Shown piece by piece: positions 31,711-40,338 of a stretch of DNA of 64,000 bases; position 1 is the stretch's first letter, and each line of letters starts with the position of its first letter. Below the pieces are notes generated by a model, which worked only from the letters and a program-made list of their open reading frames with translations, did no database searches and was not told the origin of the DNA. Made by a program: the position numbers and the translations under genes. This stretch comes from Sporosarcina sp. E16_8 (GTDB lineage Bacteria; Bacillota; Bacilli; Bacillales_A; Planococcaceae): positions 124,001-188,000 of the forward strand of contig NZ_JADPRZ010000003.1 in assembly GCF_017347095.1 (NCBI RefSeq), read 5' to 3'.

Positions 31711-33555
31711 ATGTACAACGTTCTCAGAGTGGCTATCTATATCCGCGTATCATCCAAGATGCAAGAGGGTAATTTTAGTTTGAGCGCCCAAACGCACGAA
31801 TTAACTAAGTACTCAAACGCCCAGGGCTGGGAAATAGTCGACGTTTACAAAGATGCCGATAGTGGAACTAAACTTGATAAAGATGGACTGGAAGCGATGT
31901 TAGACGCCATAGAAGAGGGATTAGTGGACATAGTGCTATGCATCGAACAAGATCGCCTTTCACGCCTGGACACAGTCAAATGGGAATACCTTAAAAGCGT
32001 ACTTCGAGATAACGATGTTAAAATAGCTGAGCCGGGCAGTATTGTGGATTTAACTAATATAGATGACGAATTCGTATCTGATATTAAAAATCTGGTAGCG
32101 CAACGGTCGCGAAAAGACATGTTACGAAAAATGGCGCGCGGAATAAGACAGCGAACTCGCGAAGGCAAAGTTTGGGGTCCTCAACCTGAGGAATACCACT
32201 ACGATAAAGCGACCGGATTATTGAATATTAATGAGAAAAGGGCCTGGATAATACCGTTCATTGACGGAAAGTACCTAACAGAAGAATTGAACCCTACTGC
32301 CATCGCAAGGGAGTTAAATAAAAGATGTAAAACCGCCGAAGGCAAAGAGTGGACTGATTCCCAAGTTGTCGATAAATTAAAACGCAAAGCGTATCACGGA
32401 GACTTTGAACGAAAATTTAAAGCTGAAACGATTACCGTGCCGAATATTTATCCGAAATTAAGAACGGAAGAAACTTTTAACCGGATACAAGCCGAGATCG
32501 AAAGAAGGTATAATTGGAAGCCCGCAGCACCTCATATACTGCGAGGTATAGATATTAATTGTGCAAATTGTAGAAATGCCTTAACCATCAGTAAGTCTAC
32601 TGCCTCCGACAATAGTGGTAATCAGGAGTACATCACATACACATTAGAACACTCAGGTTATTGGAAGCAGAAGGACAAATGCAGCAGCAAGCCCTTCATT
32701 AATGTAAAACGAATCCAGCACAATTTGAAAGTTGCTGTGAAGGATATTCTTACAGACCCAGAAAAAGCGAAGCTCTATATAGATTCCGGGTTTGATGCTG
32801 ACGAAGTTTCTAAATTAAGCAAAGAAATCAAGAGACTCGAAGCTCAAAAGCAAGCAGTCCAAGAAAAAACAGACCGCTTACTGGATCTGTACCTCGACGG
32901 AAAATGGTCGAAAGAACGACTTGATGGCAACCGTGTAAAATTAGCCTCCCAGCTCGCTTATTTAGAAACGGATTTAAAGGATCTGCAACAGAAACGTAAA
33001 TTAATTCAAAAAAACCAACTTAATTATGATTCTGTGTCAGAGTTTCTTGCTGTGGCCGAGCGCTTTGAGGATTTGTTAGATGTGGAAGACCAGCAACGTT
33101 TATTAGGTAGCCTATTCCCTTCGGCGACCTTAGATGTCGAAAAAGAGTTAGTGACCTTACACGCCTATCTGCCGCAAGAAGTAACCGTAGATATAAAAAT
33201 TAGGATTGATACGACTCAAGAGATGAGAGACCGGGAGACGTTTGAACGGTCCAAGATTCGACATGACCGAGCGCAAAAGCATTTGAACAAACATCGAGGA
33301 TTAACTATGAAGGATTTAGGTTTGGCGGTTGGCCATCAACCATTTATTTTAAAGCAAGACCAGGAACGTTTCGGACCATTCAAACATTTGGCTCGTCATT
33401 GGAGCAGTCCGGAATTAAGACAAGAAAGAGTTAATGCGATAAAGAAAGAATTGGCGATAAACCCAAAAGCGAGTCTGAGAAAACTCGCAGAAGATACGGG
33501 GATATATCGAAAAATGATTAGTAAATTGATAGAGGAAGAGAGCTTGAGACCTTGA
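31711..33555 (+). CDS. int: large serine integrase
   Basis: 614 aa. The resolvase domain starts YIRVSSKMQEGNFSLSAQ with catalytic Ser14, then IEQDRLSR and RKMARGIRQRTREGK. The recombinase domain (GPQPEEYHYDKATGLL; NPTAIARELN) is followed by a zinc-ribbon INCANCRNAL and KDKCSS, and a coiled coil near residues 370-450. An extra C-terminal helix-turn-helix (PKASLRKLAEDTGIYRKMIS) is seen. This is the recombinase that integrates and, with a directionality factor, excises the prophage. It ends about 70 nt from the junction with comGA, the usual place for the attachment site. Confidence 0.95.
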   Translation: MYNVLRVAIYIRVSSKMQEGNFSLSAQTHELTKYSNAQGWEIVDVYKDADSGTKLDKDGLEAMLDAIEEGLVDIVLCIEQDRLSRLDTVKWEYLKSVLRDNDVKIAEPGSIVDLTNIDDEFVSDIKNLVAQRSRKDMLRKMARGIRQRTREGKVWGPQPEEYHYDKATGLLNINEKRAWIIPFIDGKYLTEELNPTAIARELNKRCKTAEGKEWTDSQVVDKLKRKAYHGDFERKFKAETITVPNIYPKLRTEETFNRIQAEIERRYNWKPAAPHILRGIDINCANCRNALTISKSTASDNSGNQEYITYTLEHSGYWKQKDKCSSKPFINVKRIQHNLKVAVKDILTDPEKAKLYIDSGFDADEVSKLSKEIKRLEAQKQAVQEKTDRLLDLYLDGKWSKERLDGNRVKLASQLAYLETDLKDLQQKRKLIQKNQLNYDSVSEFLAVAERFEDLLDVEDQQRLLGSLFPSATLDVEKELVTLHAYLPQEVTVDIKIRIDTTQEMRDRETFERSKIRHDRAQKHLNKHRGLTMKDLGLAVGHQPFILKQDQERFGPFKHLARHWSSPELRQERVNAIKKELAINPKASLRKLAEDTGIYRKMISKLIEEESLRP

Positions 33556-33650
33556 TAAAGGTACCTTTATGCCTTGGTGGATAAACTAACGTATTAACAT
33601 GCTTTTATTCCTCGGCATACTACGCAATGTGCTGTTAAAGAGTAGATAGT
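33556..33650. other. prophage-chromosome junction (attL or attR) inside comGA
   Basis: ComGA homology on the minus strand stops around 33630-33650, just after its Walker A motif. The integrase gene ends at 33555, so the crossover lies in this interval. The core cannot be fixed without the other prophage end. Serine integrases use short att sites with a 2-nt core. Confidence 0.7.
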
Positions 33651-34121
33651 GGTCGTCTTCCCGCATCCAGTTGGACCGGTCAGTATAATTAATCCTTGCG
33701 GCTCTGATACAGCCTGGCGTAATTTATCGGCCCACTCTTTTTCAATGCATAATTCATCAATTGAAACGATTTGGTCATGCCTTTGCAATCGTATAACAAC
33801 ACTTTCTTTCATTTGAATCGAAGGGATTGTTGAAACTCGGAAAGAATAATTCTCACCTTGTATCTGTTTATGAAAAGAACCACTTTGGGGTTTACGCTTA
33901 TCGCTAATATCGAGTGAGGATAGGAATTTGTAAAATGAAATCATGCGGCCCGCCAACTGTGGGGGAAGAATACCGGACCGGTCCAGCCTTGAATCTTTTT
34001 TGAACGACACATCATATCCTTCCTTCATAGGAACGAGATGAATGTCAGTCGCTTCGTACTTAATTGCTTTCTCTAAAAGTTGAAAACTTTTCTTCTCAAC
34101 AACGTTTTCATTGTTAATCAT
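33594..34121 (-). pseudogene. comGA: comGA, interrupted by the prophage
   Basis: ATG 34121 after GAGGGGTG. 175 residues are present of about 350 expected. The sequence has the traffic ATPase N-terminal domain (AIKYEATDIHLVPMKEGYD; FRVSTIPSIQMKESVVIRLQ) and Walker A TGPTGCGKTTTIY at residues 148-160. About residue 163 it runs into prophage DNA and ends TAHCVVCRGIKAC. ComGA powers assembly of the competence pseudopilus for DNA uptake. The rest of comGA and comGB-GG must lie beyond the other end of the prophage. Loss of Walker B and the C-terminal domain makes the product inactive. Excision would restore the gene. Confidence 0.9.
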
Positions 34122-34138
34122 TGAACACCCCTCTATCT

Positions 34139-34221
34139 TTAAGGTTGGATGAAACCCAATCCAACCCAGTTGGATGAAACCCAATCCATCCGAGGCGGAT
34201 GATCTGTATCCGCCTTTTTTA
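34139..34221. repeat. tandem 23-bp repeats and hairpin in the comGA leader
   Basis: On the plus strand TTGGATGAAACCCAATCCA occurs at 34145 and 34170. Each copy can form a hairpin (TTGGAT/ATCCAA). A third hairpin GGCGGAT-N7-ATCCGCC at 34194-34214 is followed by six T residues on the plus strand. They lie in the 5' leader of comGA and may influence its expression. Confidence 0.5.
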
Positions 34222-34420
34222 TCGGATAAACCGTAATTCATCCTTGGGCACAGTATACGACTTGCAAACACGTATTGGAATACTTTCCCTCAAAGCCGAA
34301 TTGTGTATCCCTAGAAAGGGAACCATACTTGAAATTTGCCCCGCTTTTCGACAGCAAATATCATTTTTCGTGACAATCACCCTTATACACGTGTTTGTCA
34401 CAATGAAAGAACGATTGGAG
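34222..34420. promoter_or_regulatory. intergenic region upstream of comGA
   Basis: About 200 bp with no supportable gene between the comGA leader and the yqgY promoter. The competence promoter should be here on the minus strand. AAAA/TTTT tracts (about 34330-34370) are suggestive of a ComK box but too degenerate to call. Confidence 0.3.
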
Positions 34421-34450
34421 TTTACATCTGCTGTCGTTATCCCTTATAAT
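34421..34450 (+). promoter_or_regulatory. sigma-A promoter of the yqgY-like gene
   Basis: TTTACA (34421-34426), 18-nt spacer, TATAAT (34445-34450). It precedes the DUF2626 gene by 45 nt. Confidence 0.7.
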
Positions 34451-34494
34451 GAATGGGAGCTTATTGTAATGTTTTATTAAGGAGGGACGCACAC

Positions 34495-34737
34495 ATGGAT
34501 AACATGTTCAAGTTGATGGGCTTCTGGACAGGCATATTCGCAGTTATGTTTTATATGGGAGACATGCTGCCAGCCGCACTTCTTTTTGTTGCGAACACTG
34601 GGTTCTTCCTGCTACTCGGATATTTGAACCTGACAGAGCGGATGTACATGTACTTATTCGGAGCATATCTGATGATATTTATGGTCGGATTCAGCTACTA
34701 CACAACGTTTATACACGTACCAGGCGCTGGCCACTAA
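34495..34737 (+). CDS. yqgY: DUF2626 membrane protein (YqgY-like)
   Basis: 80 aa, ATG 34495 after AAGGAGGG. It begins MDNMFKLMGFWTGIFAVMFY, and three hydrophobic segments are visible. The family is a small integral membrane protein of unknown function conserved in Bacillales. In Bacillus subtilis yqgY lies between comGA and yqgX, as it does here. Confidence 0.85.
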   Translation: MDNMFKLMGFWTGIFAVMFYMGDMLPAALLFVANTGFFLLLGYLNLTERMYMYLFGAYLMIFMVGFSYYTTFIHVPGAGH

Positions 34738-34751
34738 AAGAAAAGTACATA

Positions 34752-34786
34752 CAAAAAAACAGCCTTTTTTATTGGCTGTTTTTTTG
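34752..34786. terminator. intrinsic terminator, bidirectional
   Basis: AACAGCC and GGCTGTT pair around TTTTTTATT, with A-runs before and T-runs after. It serves yqgY and the convergent yqgX gene. Confidence 0.8.
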
Positions 34787-34804
34787 TTTCATCTATTATA
34801 TCGC

Positions 34805-35443
34805 TCAAAATCCATTCAAAAATGGATTCGAATCTTTTTCCTCTTCTGGAGTTGTCGCAGGTCCATGACCGGGATAGATGATAAAATCATCATCGAGAGA
34901 AAGTAACTTATCATGGATAGACGTCAGCAGAACCCCCGTATTCCCACCCGGCAGATCCGTCCTTCCGACTCCCTGTTGGAAAAGCGTATCGCCTACAATG
35001 GCAAAACGAGATGGTCCAAAGATATACGAAACACTTCCTGGAGAATGACCCGGCGTATGCCTCACTTCAAACTCAAATGGACCTACAGTCATCATTCCCT
35101 CATGGCTGATAAGCTTGTCGGCTTTTCTAGTGCGGACGTCAGGTAATCCCGGATACTTGGCAGAGCCGTTTAATCTAGGATCTGACAGCCACCCTTGCTC
35201 CTCTTCATGGATGTAGACCGGAATCGCATAACGGTCCCTTATACTGTCGACAGCCCCAATATGATCAAAATGCGCATGCGTCAATAAAATCGCGACAGGT
35301 GTCAACTCTTTACTTTTCACTTTATTAATAAGACGTCCACTTTCTTCACCCGGATCCATGATTAGACAATTCCCTGATTCGTCACTGATGATGTAACAGT
35401 TTGTCTGAATTGGCCCGAGCGGATATGTATTAACTTTTAACAT
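34805..35443 (-). CDS. yqgX: metallo-beta-lactamase fold hydrolase (YqgX-like, glyoxalase II family)
   Basis: 212 aa. ATG 35443 is chosen for AGGAGGTG 8 nt upstream. The metal-binding motif LTHAHFDHIGA is near residue 55, with H in RHTPGHSPGSVSY, D in FAIVGDTLFQ and H in IYPGHGP. It fits MBL-fold thioesterase/glyoxalase II enzymes, which hydrolyse thioesters such as S-lactoyl conjugates. The exact substrate is not evident. Position beside yqgY supports the name. Confidence 0.9.
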   Translation of the reverse strand: MLKVNTYPLGPIQTNCYIISDESGNCLIMDPGEESGRLINKVKSKELTPVAILLTHAHFDHIGAVDSIRDRYAIPVYIHEEEQGWLSDPRLNGSAKYPGLPDVRTRKADKLISHEGMMTVGPFEFEVRHTPGHSPGSVSYIFGPSRFAIVGDTLFQQGVGRTDLPGGNTGVLLTSIHDKLLSLDDDFIIYPGHGPATTPEEEKDSNPFLNGF

Positions 35444-35656
35444 AGTCGGCACCTCCTGTATCTTATATTACGCAATGCGAAATACGATTTCAAACAATCG
35501 TCACTATTATCACTCGACAAATTTGATTGCAAACAGTACAATAGAAGAGGAATTGCGCTAAATCGGACTTGCACATTATGTGCTGACTTCTGTATTGCTC
35601 ACAACAGAACGCGGGCGAATTCAGCAGAACTTCCTATTGAAAGGAGTGTCTTCCCT

Positions 35657-35833
35657 ATGAACTTATTGATGATTATTTTTGGACTCATTGCAATTTTAGC
35701 GGTGGTCGGTACTGTCCAAGCATTCAAAGAACGTAACGTTTTAAGTATTCTGTTCAATCTTGGAGCTGCAGTCGTTTTTGGAGGCTTCACAATTGCTACA
35801 CTTGTTTTCCAAGGATTCCCACCAACTCTATAA
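35657..35833 (+). CDS. yqgW: DUF2759 membrane protein (YqgW-like)
   Basis: 58 aa, ATG 35657 after AAAGGAG. MNLLMIIFGLIAILAVVGTV is a transmembrane segment, followed by QAFKERNVLSILFNLGAAVV and a second one. It is conserved in Bacillales next to yqgX; function unknown. Confidence 0.8.
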   Translation: MNLLMIIFGLIAILAVVGTVQAFKERNVLSILFNLGAAVVFGGFTIATLVFQGFPPTL

Positions 35834-35862
35834 TCGAGAAAGTGTAAGTCTAAACTTGGACA

Positions 35863-35905
35863 ATAAAAAACATCCTTTGTGTAATACACAAAGGATGTTT
35901 TTTTC
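35863..35905. terminator. strong bidirectional terminator
   Basis: AACATCCTTTGTGT and ACACAAAGGATGTT flank AAT, giving 14 pairs, followed by T-runs on both strands. Confidence 0.9.
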
Positions 35906-36006
35906 CCTGGAGTTAATAAATTCTTGGGCTTTATGTAGCTTGTAACAAGATGGTTGTACAGGCTAGTTCCAACCGCTAGCTATTTGTCTCATCACAGGGG
36001 TTATTT

Positions 36007-37104
36007 TCACTCAGGAAACGTTAACCATGTCGTCTCCGTCTTCTTTTTTATATCAATCAATTTTTCCGCGGAGTAACCAGTTAAACACTTTTGCCCTGAC
36101 GGTGAACACCGAAGAACCCCCGCTGCAATATCATCAGCTACAACGTCTTGACGACCTTCTCTTACGCGAATAAGTCGAAATGGCGATTGTAGTTCGTCGA
36201 GTTGCCCGCCCTTGTCAGGAGCAGGCAGGAATACGGTCTCATTTGAACCCCATTCAATTTCTGGTATAACCCATTCCGAATAATTACTAATGACTGGCAT
36301 CGTCCATTCCGATTGAATCAAACCATCCCTACTTAGGATGGCGTAGTGCGCATCCTTGTCCTCATTTATTCGTACAGCGAGTAAAGTATCTTTATATGTA
36401 TCAAAATAAACAACACCGCTTATATCTAGCTGTCCCCATTTCCCAGTCAGAATTTCAAATGTATGTATCTCCCCACCATCAAGCACGTGGCCATCCACAA
36501 ATCCTATAGCAATTTTATCCATGCCTAGCCATTTCGGAAAAGGATCTTCGATCGCCAGCAAATCCAAACTCTCTTTTTTTCCATTATACATAAATAAATC
36601 AAACGTCCAATCTTGATGAAAAGCCGTGAAAAGAATAAGAGAAGGGTCGATATCGTTCCATTCAATCTCCAGTTCAGTAGAGGCAACTAAAACCTCATGT
36701 TTTACCGTACCATCCATAGTCACTATTTTAATCCTTGCAGATGTAGACTTGTCGCTTGTATGTAGTAATAGATAATTTTTTGAAGGGTGAATCAGGACAT
36801 CGATGATCATAGAGTCATCTTCATATAACGTATCCGTTTGACCTGTGTCAAAATCAAAACTATTCACTTGATAAAGCCCATCTTCCTTTTCAACGTAGAT
36901 AACTTTTGACTCAGATAACCAGTTCGCAACGAAATGGAACTTCGCAGGATCAGCAACTAACGATTTACTAATTTCCTCTTTAATAAGTTCACTATTTCCT
37001 GGTTGTTCATTGGCTGTTAGACCCTCGGCAATCTCATTCGTCTTCTCTGAACAGCCTGCTATTAACAGGACTGCTGCACAATAGATGAACACTCTTCTTC
37101 TCAC
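36007..37104 (-). CDS. yqgU: lipoprotein, YqgU-like
   Basis: 365 aa with a lipoprotein signal peptide MRRRVFIYCAAVLLIAGCSE (lipobox LIAGC). After the lipidated cysteine there is an acidic linker and a beta-rich domain with repeated strands (LLLHTSDKSTSARIKIVTMD; WTFDLFMYNGKKES), like a propeller. Gene order beside LTA synthase fits B. subtilis yqgU. It should be anchored on the outer face of the membrane. Function unknown. Confidence 0.8.
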   Translation of the reverse strand: MRRRVFIYCAAVLLIAGCSEKTNEIAEGLTANEQPGNSELIKEEISKSLVADPAKFHFVANWLSESKVIYVEKEDGLYQVNSFDFDTGQTDTLYEDDSMIIDVLIHPSKNYLLLHTSDKSTSARIKIVTMDGTVKHEVLVASTELEIEWNDIDPSLILFTAFHQDWTFDLFMYNGKKESLDLLAIEDPFPKWLGMDKIAIGFVDGHVLDGGEIHTFEILTGKWGQLDISGVVYFDTYKDTLLAVRINEDKDAHYAILSRDGLIQSEWTMPVISNYSEWVIPEIEWGSNETVFLPAPDKGGQLDELQSPFRLIRVREGRQDVVADDIAAGVLRCSPSGQKCLTGYSAEKLIDIKKKTETTWLTFPE

Positions 37105-37130
37105 CGCGCCTCCCCCTTTCCCTATTTAAA

Positions 37131-37168
37131 CTAAAAAAAGGCTGCACGGAAAGTTCCGTGCAGAACCT
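37131..37168 (-). terminator. intrinsic terminator of the LTA synthase gene
   Basis: Minus-strand CTGCACGGAA and TTCCGTGCAG pair around CT and are followed by CC and seven T residues. It lies just after the stop of the LTA synthase gene. Confidence 0.85.
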
Positions 37169-37170
37169 TA

Positions 37171-39069
37171 TCATTCTTTACTTTTACTGTTTATTTCCGG
37201 TGATTGTTCCTGTTCTTCCTTGAATCTGAGCAAATCTCCATTAATGATCATATCGGAGTAATTTAGCTCAGTAGCGGCACGTTCTATAAACGGCTCACAT
37301 TCAGCTTTATCAGTTTCTTCACCAGTTTCACTATCGTAACAGACCTCTTGCGCGTAAACATTTTTATCAGTTACAAAACGCCCATCACGGAAAATAGTAA
37401 ACGGTTCATGATCAGGTGAGAAAATATCCGAACCAAGATACATATCGTCTTTTGTTTCAAGTCCCATTAGATGAAGAATAGTAGGCTTCAAGTCGATTTG
37501 TCCTGAAACTTCATCAATTGTCTTCCCTTTCCCGTAACCTGGAATGTGGATGTACAACGGAACCCTTTGTAATTTCGCATTATCATAAGGCGTTATTTCT
37601 TTATCTAAATACATACCCATTGCCTTGTTATGATTCTCGGAGATACCATAATGGTCTCCGTACATAACAATGATTGAATTATCATACAATCCGCTTGCTT
37701 TCAAGTCTTCGAAAAGAACTTTGATTGCCTCATCCATATAGCGTACTGTTTGGAAATACTTGTTCAACGTATTTGAATTTGATGTATATTCAGGAATAAG
37801 TTTATCTTCTTCATCTAAATCAAATGGGTGATGGTTAGTTAATGTAATCAATCGAGAATAGAATGGCTGTGGCATTTCTTTCATCAACTCTACCGATTGG
37901 TCAATGAACGGGATATCTTTCATGCCCCAGTTAACCGCTTCTCCTTCACCGATTGTGTAACTTTCGATATCGTAAAACTTATCGATACCTAGGGCACCAT
38001 ACATGATATCGCGGTTCCAAAAACTTCGGTTATTTGCGTGCATTACATTCGTGAAATAGTCATTCTCACCTAGCTGAGCTGCCATCGATTGGTAAGTGTT
38101 TCCACTATGTGTGAAAAATACAGCACTCCCATTTCTCGGATACAGCGAGTTTTCAAGAATAAATTCAGAATCCGACGTCTTCCCTAACCCAGTGTTGTGA
38201 TAAAACTCTGGGAAATAGAACGTATCTGGATCCTTCGATAATTCATTCAAAAACGGTGTAATGACCTGTCCATCCATTTCCTCATTAATAACGAACGATT
38301 GCAAGGATTCTAGTGATATCGCAATGATATTACGCCCTTTCGCAACTCCATACATCTCAGGATTGGGAGCTGCGTAGTTCGCATTGATATAGTTACCCAC
38401 TTCTACTAATTCACTGCCATCCGCAAGCGCACGCTGGGCATGAGATTTGGATTGAATGAACAAATCATAAATGTGGTAATTATATGTTCCGATATTTTTC
38501 ACAAGAAGTTCTCTATCAAAACTGCGTGTTAATAGTTGTGGTCTTTCCATTTCCGCCAAACCAAGGTTCACCATCATAACCGCAGCAGTCATGACGAAGT
38601 AAAGTTTACGTCCGATTTTATTTCGTTGTCCAACTTCATCATTCTTAGGTATAAATCGGATTGCTAAATAGATAATGAGCACATCTATGAAAAAGAATAT
38701 GTCCGTAATATGCAAATTGGCAGTAACTGAAGATGATAGATCTCCGAAATTACTTGTTTGGAACAAGACTGGCACGGTAATAAAATCATTGAAAAACCTG
38801 TAAAACACTGCGTTACTAAACATAATAATTGAAGTCATTATACTTACCGTTAGTATATAAAAATTACGTCTTTTAGTACTCTTGAAGAATAGCGCAATAC
38901 CATAAACGAATAAAAGGAAACTAAGAGGATTCAGAAATAGAATGAATTCCTGCATTATATTATCGATTTTCATACTGAAACTTGTAAGATAACCGAAATA
39001 TGTTGTCAACCAAGTCGCCACTATTGCTACTACGAGTACGGAATGTTTTGACCTTATTATTTTGTTCAT
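37171..39069 (-). CDS. yqgS: lipoteichoic acid synthase family protein (YqgS-like)
   Basis: 632 aa from ATG 39069, 8 nt after AAAGGAAG. Five transmembrane segments in residues 10-190 are followed by a short linker and an extracellular sulfatase-fold domain. The nucleophile threonine lies in NTGLGKTSDSEFIL, with metal ligands in IISLESLQ and IVMYGDHYGISE. The enzyme transfers glycerol phosphate from phosphatidylglycerol to a growing lipoteichoic acid chain. This is one of several paralogues (YqgS, YfnI, LtaS) in Bacillales. Confidence 0.9.
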   Translation of the reverse strand: MNKIIRSKHSVLVVAIVATWLTTYFGYLTSFSMKIDNIMQEFILFLNPLSFLLFVYGIALFFKSTKRRNFYILTVSIMTSIIMFSNAVFYRFFNDFITVPVLFQTSNFGDLSSSVTANLHITDIFFFIDVLIIYLAIRFIPKNDEVGQRNKIGRKLYFVMTAAVMMVNLGLAEMERPQLLTRSFDRELLVKNIGTYNYHIYDLFIQSKSHAQRALADGSELVEVGNYINANYAAPNPEMYGVAKGRNIIAISLESLQSFVINEEMDGQVITPFLNELSKDPDTFYFPEFYHNTGLGKTSDSEFILENSLYPRNGSAVFFTHSGNTYQSMAAQLGENDYFTNVMHANNRSFWNRDIMYGALGIDKFYDIESYTIGEGEAVNWGMKDIPFIDQSVELMKEMPQPFYSRLITLTNHHPFDLDEEDKLIPEYTSNSNTLNKYFQTVRYMDEAIKVLFEDLKASGLYDNSIIVMYGDHYGISENHNKAMGMYLDKEITPYDNAKLQRVPLYIHIPGYGKGKTIDEVSGQIDLKPTILHLMGLETKDDMYLGSDIFSPDHEPFTIFRDGRFVTDKNVYAQEVCYDSETGEETDKAECEPFIERAATELNYSDMIINGDLLRFKEEQEQSPEINSKSKE

Positions 39070-39209
39070 TCCATCTCTTCCTTTCGAAAATAGATTCACA
39101 TAAAATAACGTTCAAACTAAATCTTACTACATAATAGACGGAGTAGCTGAAGATAAGTTTCACAAATTACCAAAATAAGTCCAAATGTACAATGATATTA
39201 AGTCTATCC

Positions 39210-39398
39210 TTATAGTTTTGCTGTTTCACTACGCAAAATTAGCACCGCTATCAAATAGTCTTCCTTCATCAGCAGTCCATTGTCATAAAGATCTTTCACT
39301 TCTGATTGCACCATATCGATATCGTCTTTTCGATTTCCCGTATAGACATAAATTCCGAAACGTCTCAGCAATTGGAGGACACCTAGATAGTCTTTCAT
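39210..39398 (-). CDS. yqgQ: DUF910 family protein (YqgQ-like)
   Basis: 62 aa, ATG 39398. MKDYLGVLQLLRRFGIYVYT and VQSEVKDLYDNGLLMKEDYL are typical of YqgQ. It overlaps the 5-FCL gene by 4 nt. In Bacillus yqgQ is followed by glucokinase glcK; here glcK is absent and LTA synthase comes next. Confidence 0.85.
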   Translation of the reverse strand: MKDYLGVLQLLRRFGIYVYTGNRKDDIDMVQSEVKDLYDNGLLMKEDYLIAVLILRSETAKL

Positions 39399-39958
39399 TT
39401 ACAAGTAATCTCTTTTTCTTCAGTAACTATTTTGTTGACAGGAATATCGTGACCTTCAACAGGTATCCTATGACTCGTTTGGACTGCAAATGCTAACGAC
39501 AATGTAGAACCGTTGTAATCTGACATGTAACGGTCATAATACCCTCCACCGAAACCAATTCTGTATCCTTCGTCCGAAAAGACCACACCAGGTACGATTT
39601 GCAAATCAATTTCATTTTTCTCAACCGACAGTGTTTCATCGACTATCGGCTCAAAAAGACCCATATAGACCCTTTCCAAACTATCATATGTTGTAATAAG
39701 TCGAAAATCCATCTTGCGGGTTGCATGGATGCATTTAGGTACAGCAATTCGTTTTCCAGCTGCCCAAGCCGCTTCGATAAGCGGGCGTGTGTCCACTTCG
39801 GGGTAACGAGAAATCGTTACCCCGATTGTATCCGCACTTCGAAATTCATCTGATGCAAGCACCTTGTCTGTAATCACCAAAGATTTTATTAGATGTTCAG
39901 TTCGTTTTATATTATTCAATGCGCCAAACACTTGATTCTTCAAAATCTCTTTACTCAT
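39395..39958 (-). CDS. yqgN: 5-formyltetrahydrofolate cyclo-ligase (YqgN-like)
   Basis: 187 aa, ATG 39958. The motif IGVTISRYPEVDTRPLIEAA and the nucleotide site GVVFSDEGYRIGFGGGYYDR identify the family. It uses ATP to convert 5-formyl-THF to 5,10-methenyl-THF, keeping the folate pool usable. It is first in a two-gene operon with yqgQ. The N-terminus (SKEILKNQVFGALNNIKRTE) is typical. Confidence 0.9.
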   Translation of the reverse strand: MSKEILKNQVFGALNNIKRTEHLIKSLVITDKVLASDEFRSADTIGVTISRYPEVDTRPLIEAAWAAGKRIAVPKCIHATRKMDFRLITTYDSLERVYMGLFEPIVDETLSVEKNEIDLQIVPGVVFSDEGYRIGFGGGYYDRYMSDYNGSTLSLAFAVQTSHRIPVEGHDIPVNKIVTEEKEITCK

Positions 39959-39980
39959 CTAGCATCCCCCGTTCTGAAAT

Positions 39981-40013
39981 GAAAAAACCAAAACCGGTGA
40001 AGGTTTTGGCCTG
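39981..40013 (-). terminator. intrinsic terminator of rpmG
   Basis: Minus-strand CCAAAACC and GGTTTTGG pair around TTCACC and are followed by six T residues. Confidence 0.85.
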
Positions 40014-40018
40014 AGCGA

Positions 40019-40168
40019 TTATTTCGTTTCACGGTGCAAAGTTTGTTTCTTTTCACGTGAGCAATATTTTTTCATTTCAATCCGTTCTGGATTGTTACGT
40101 TTGTTTTTCTTTGAAATATAGTTGCGCTCACCGCATTCTGTGCAAGCAAGTGTAACATTTACGCGCAT
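40019..40168 (-). CDS. rpmG: 50S ribosomal protein L33
   Basis: 49 aa, ATG 40168 after [27 protein letters not shown] followed by [20 protein letters not shown] is the L33 consensus. It has CTEC and one further cysteine; the fourth zinc ligand seems missing. The longer frame upstream of this ATG is not expected to be translated. Confidence 0.95.
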   Translation of the reverse strand: MRVNVTLACTECGERNYISKKNKRNNPERIEMKKYCSREKKQTLHRETK

Positions 40169-40279
40169 TGTTGGTCCCTCCCACTCATCAAGAATGTAAA
40201 GTTTTATATGAGCATAATTTATACGACCTATCAAGTATACCACATTAAAAGAAGATGTCCACTAGAATAACCGGAATTT

Positions 40280-40299
40280 CCATAACAACTTTCTTATGG
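40280..40299. promoter_or_regulatory. inverted repeat in the promoter of the membrane-protein pair
   Basis: CCATAA and TTATGG are separated by 8 nt and overlap a weak promoter (TTTCCA, 17 nt, TAAAAT) upstream of the gene at 40339. It may be an operator. Confidence 0.45.
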
Positions 40300-40338
40300 T
40301 AAAATAGTAGCAAAATGATTCACTAGAGGAGTGGTAAA

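Noticed and set aside
34330-34370. ComK box (AAAA-N5-TTTT pairs) upstream of comGA
   Set aside because: Only degenerate A/T tracts are visible with wrong spacing.
34199-34480. A 93-codon plus-strand frame and a 60-codon minus-strand frame upstream of comGA
   Set aside because: Neither has a ribosome site or recognisable composition; one overlaps the yqgY promoter.
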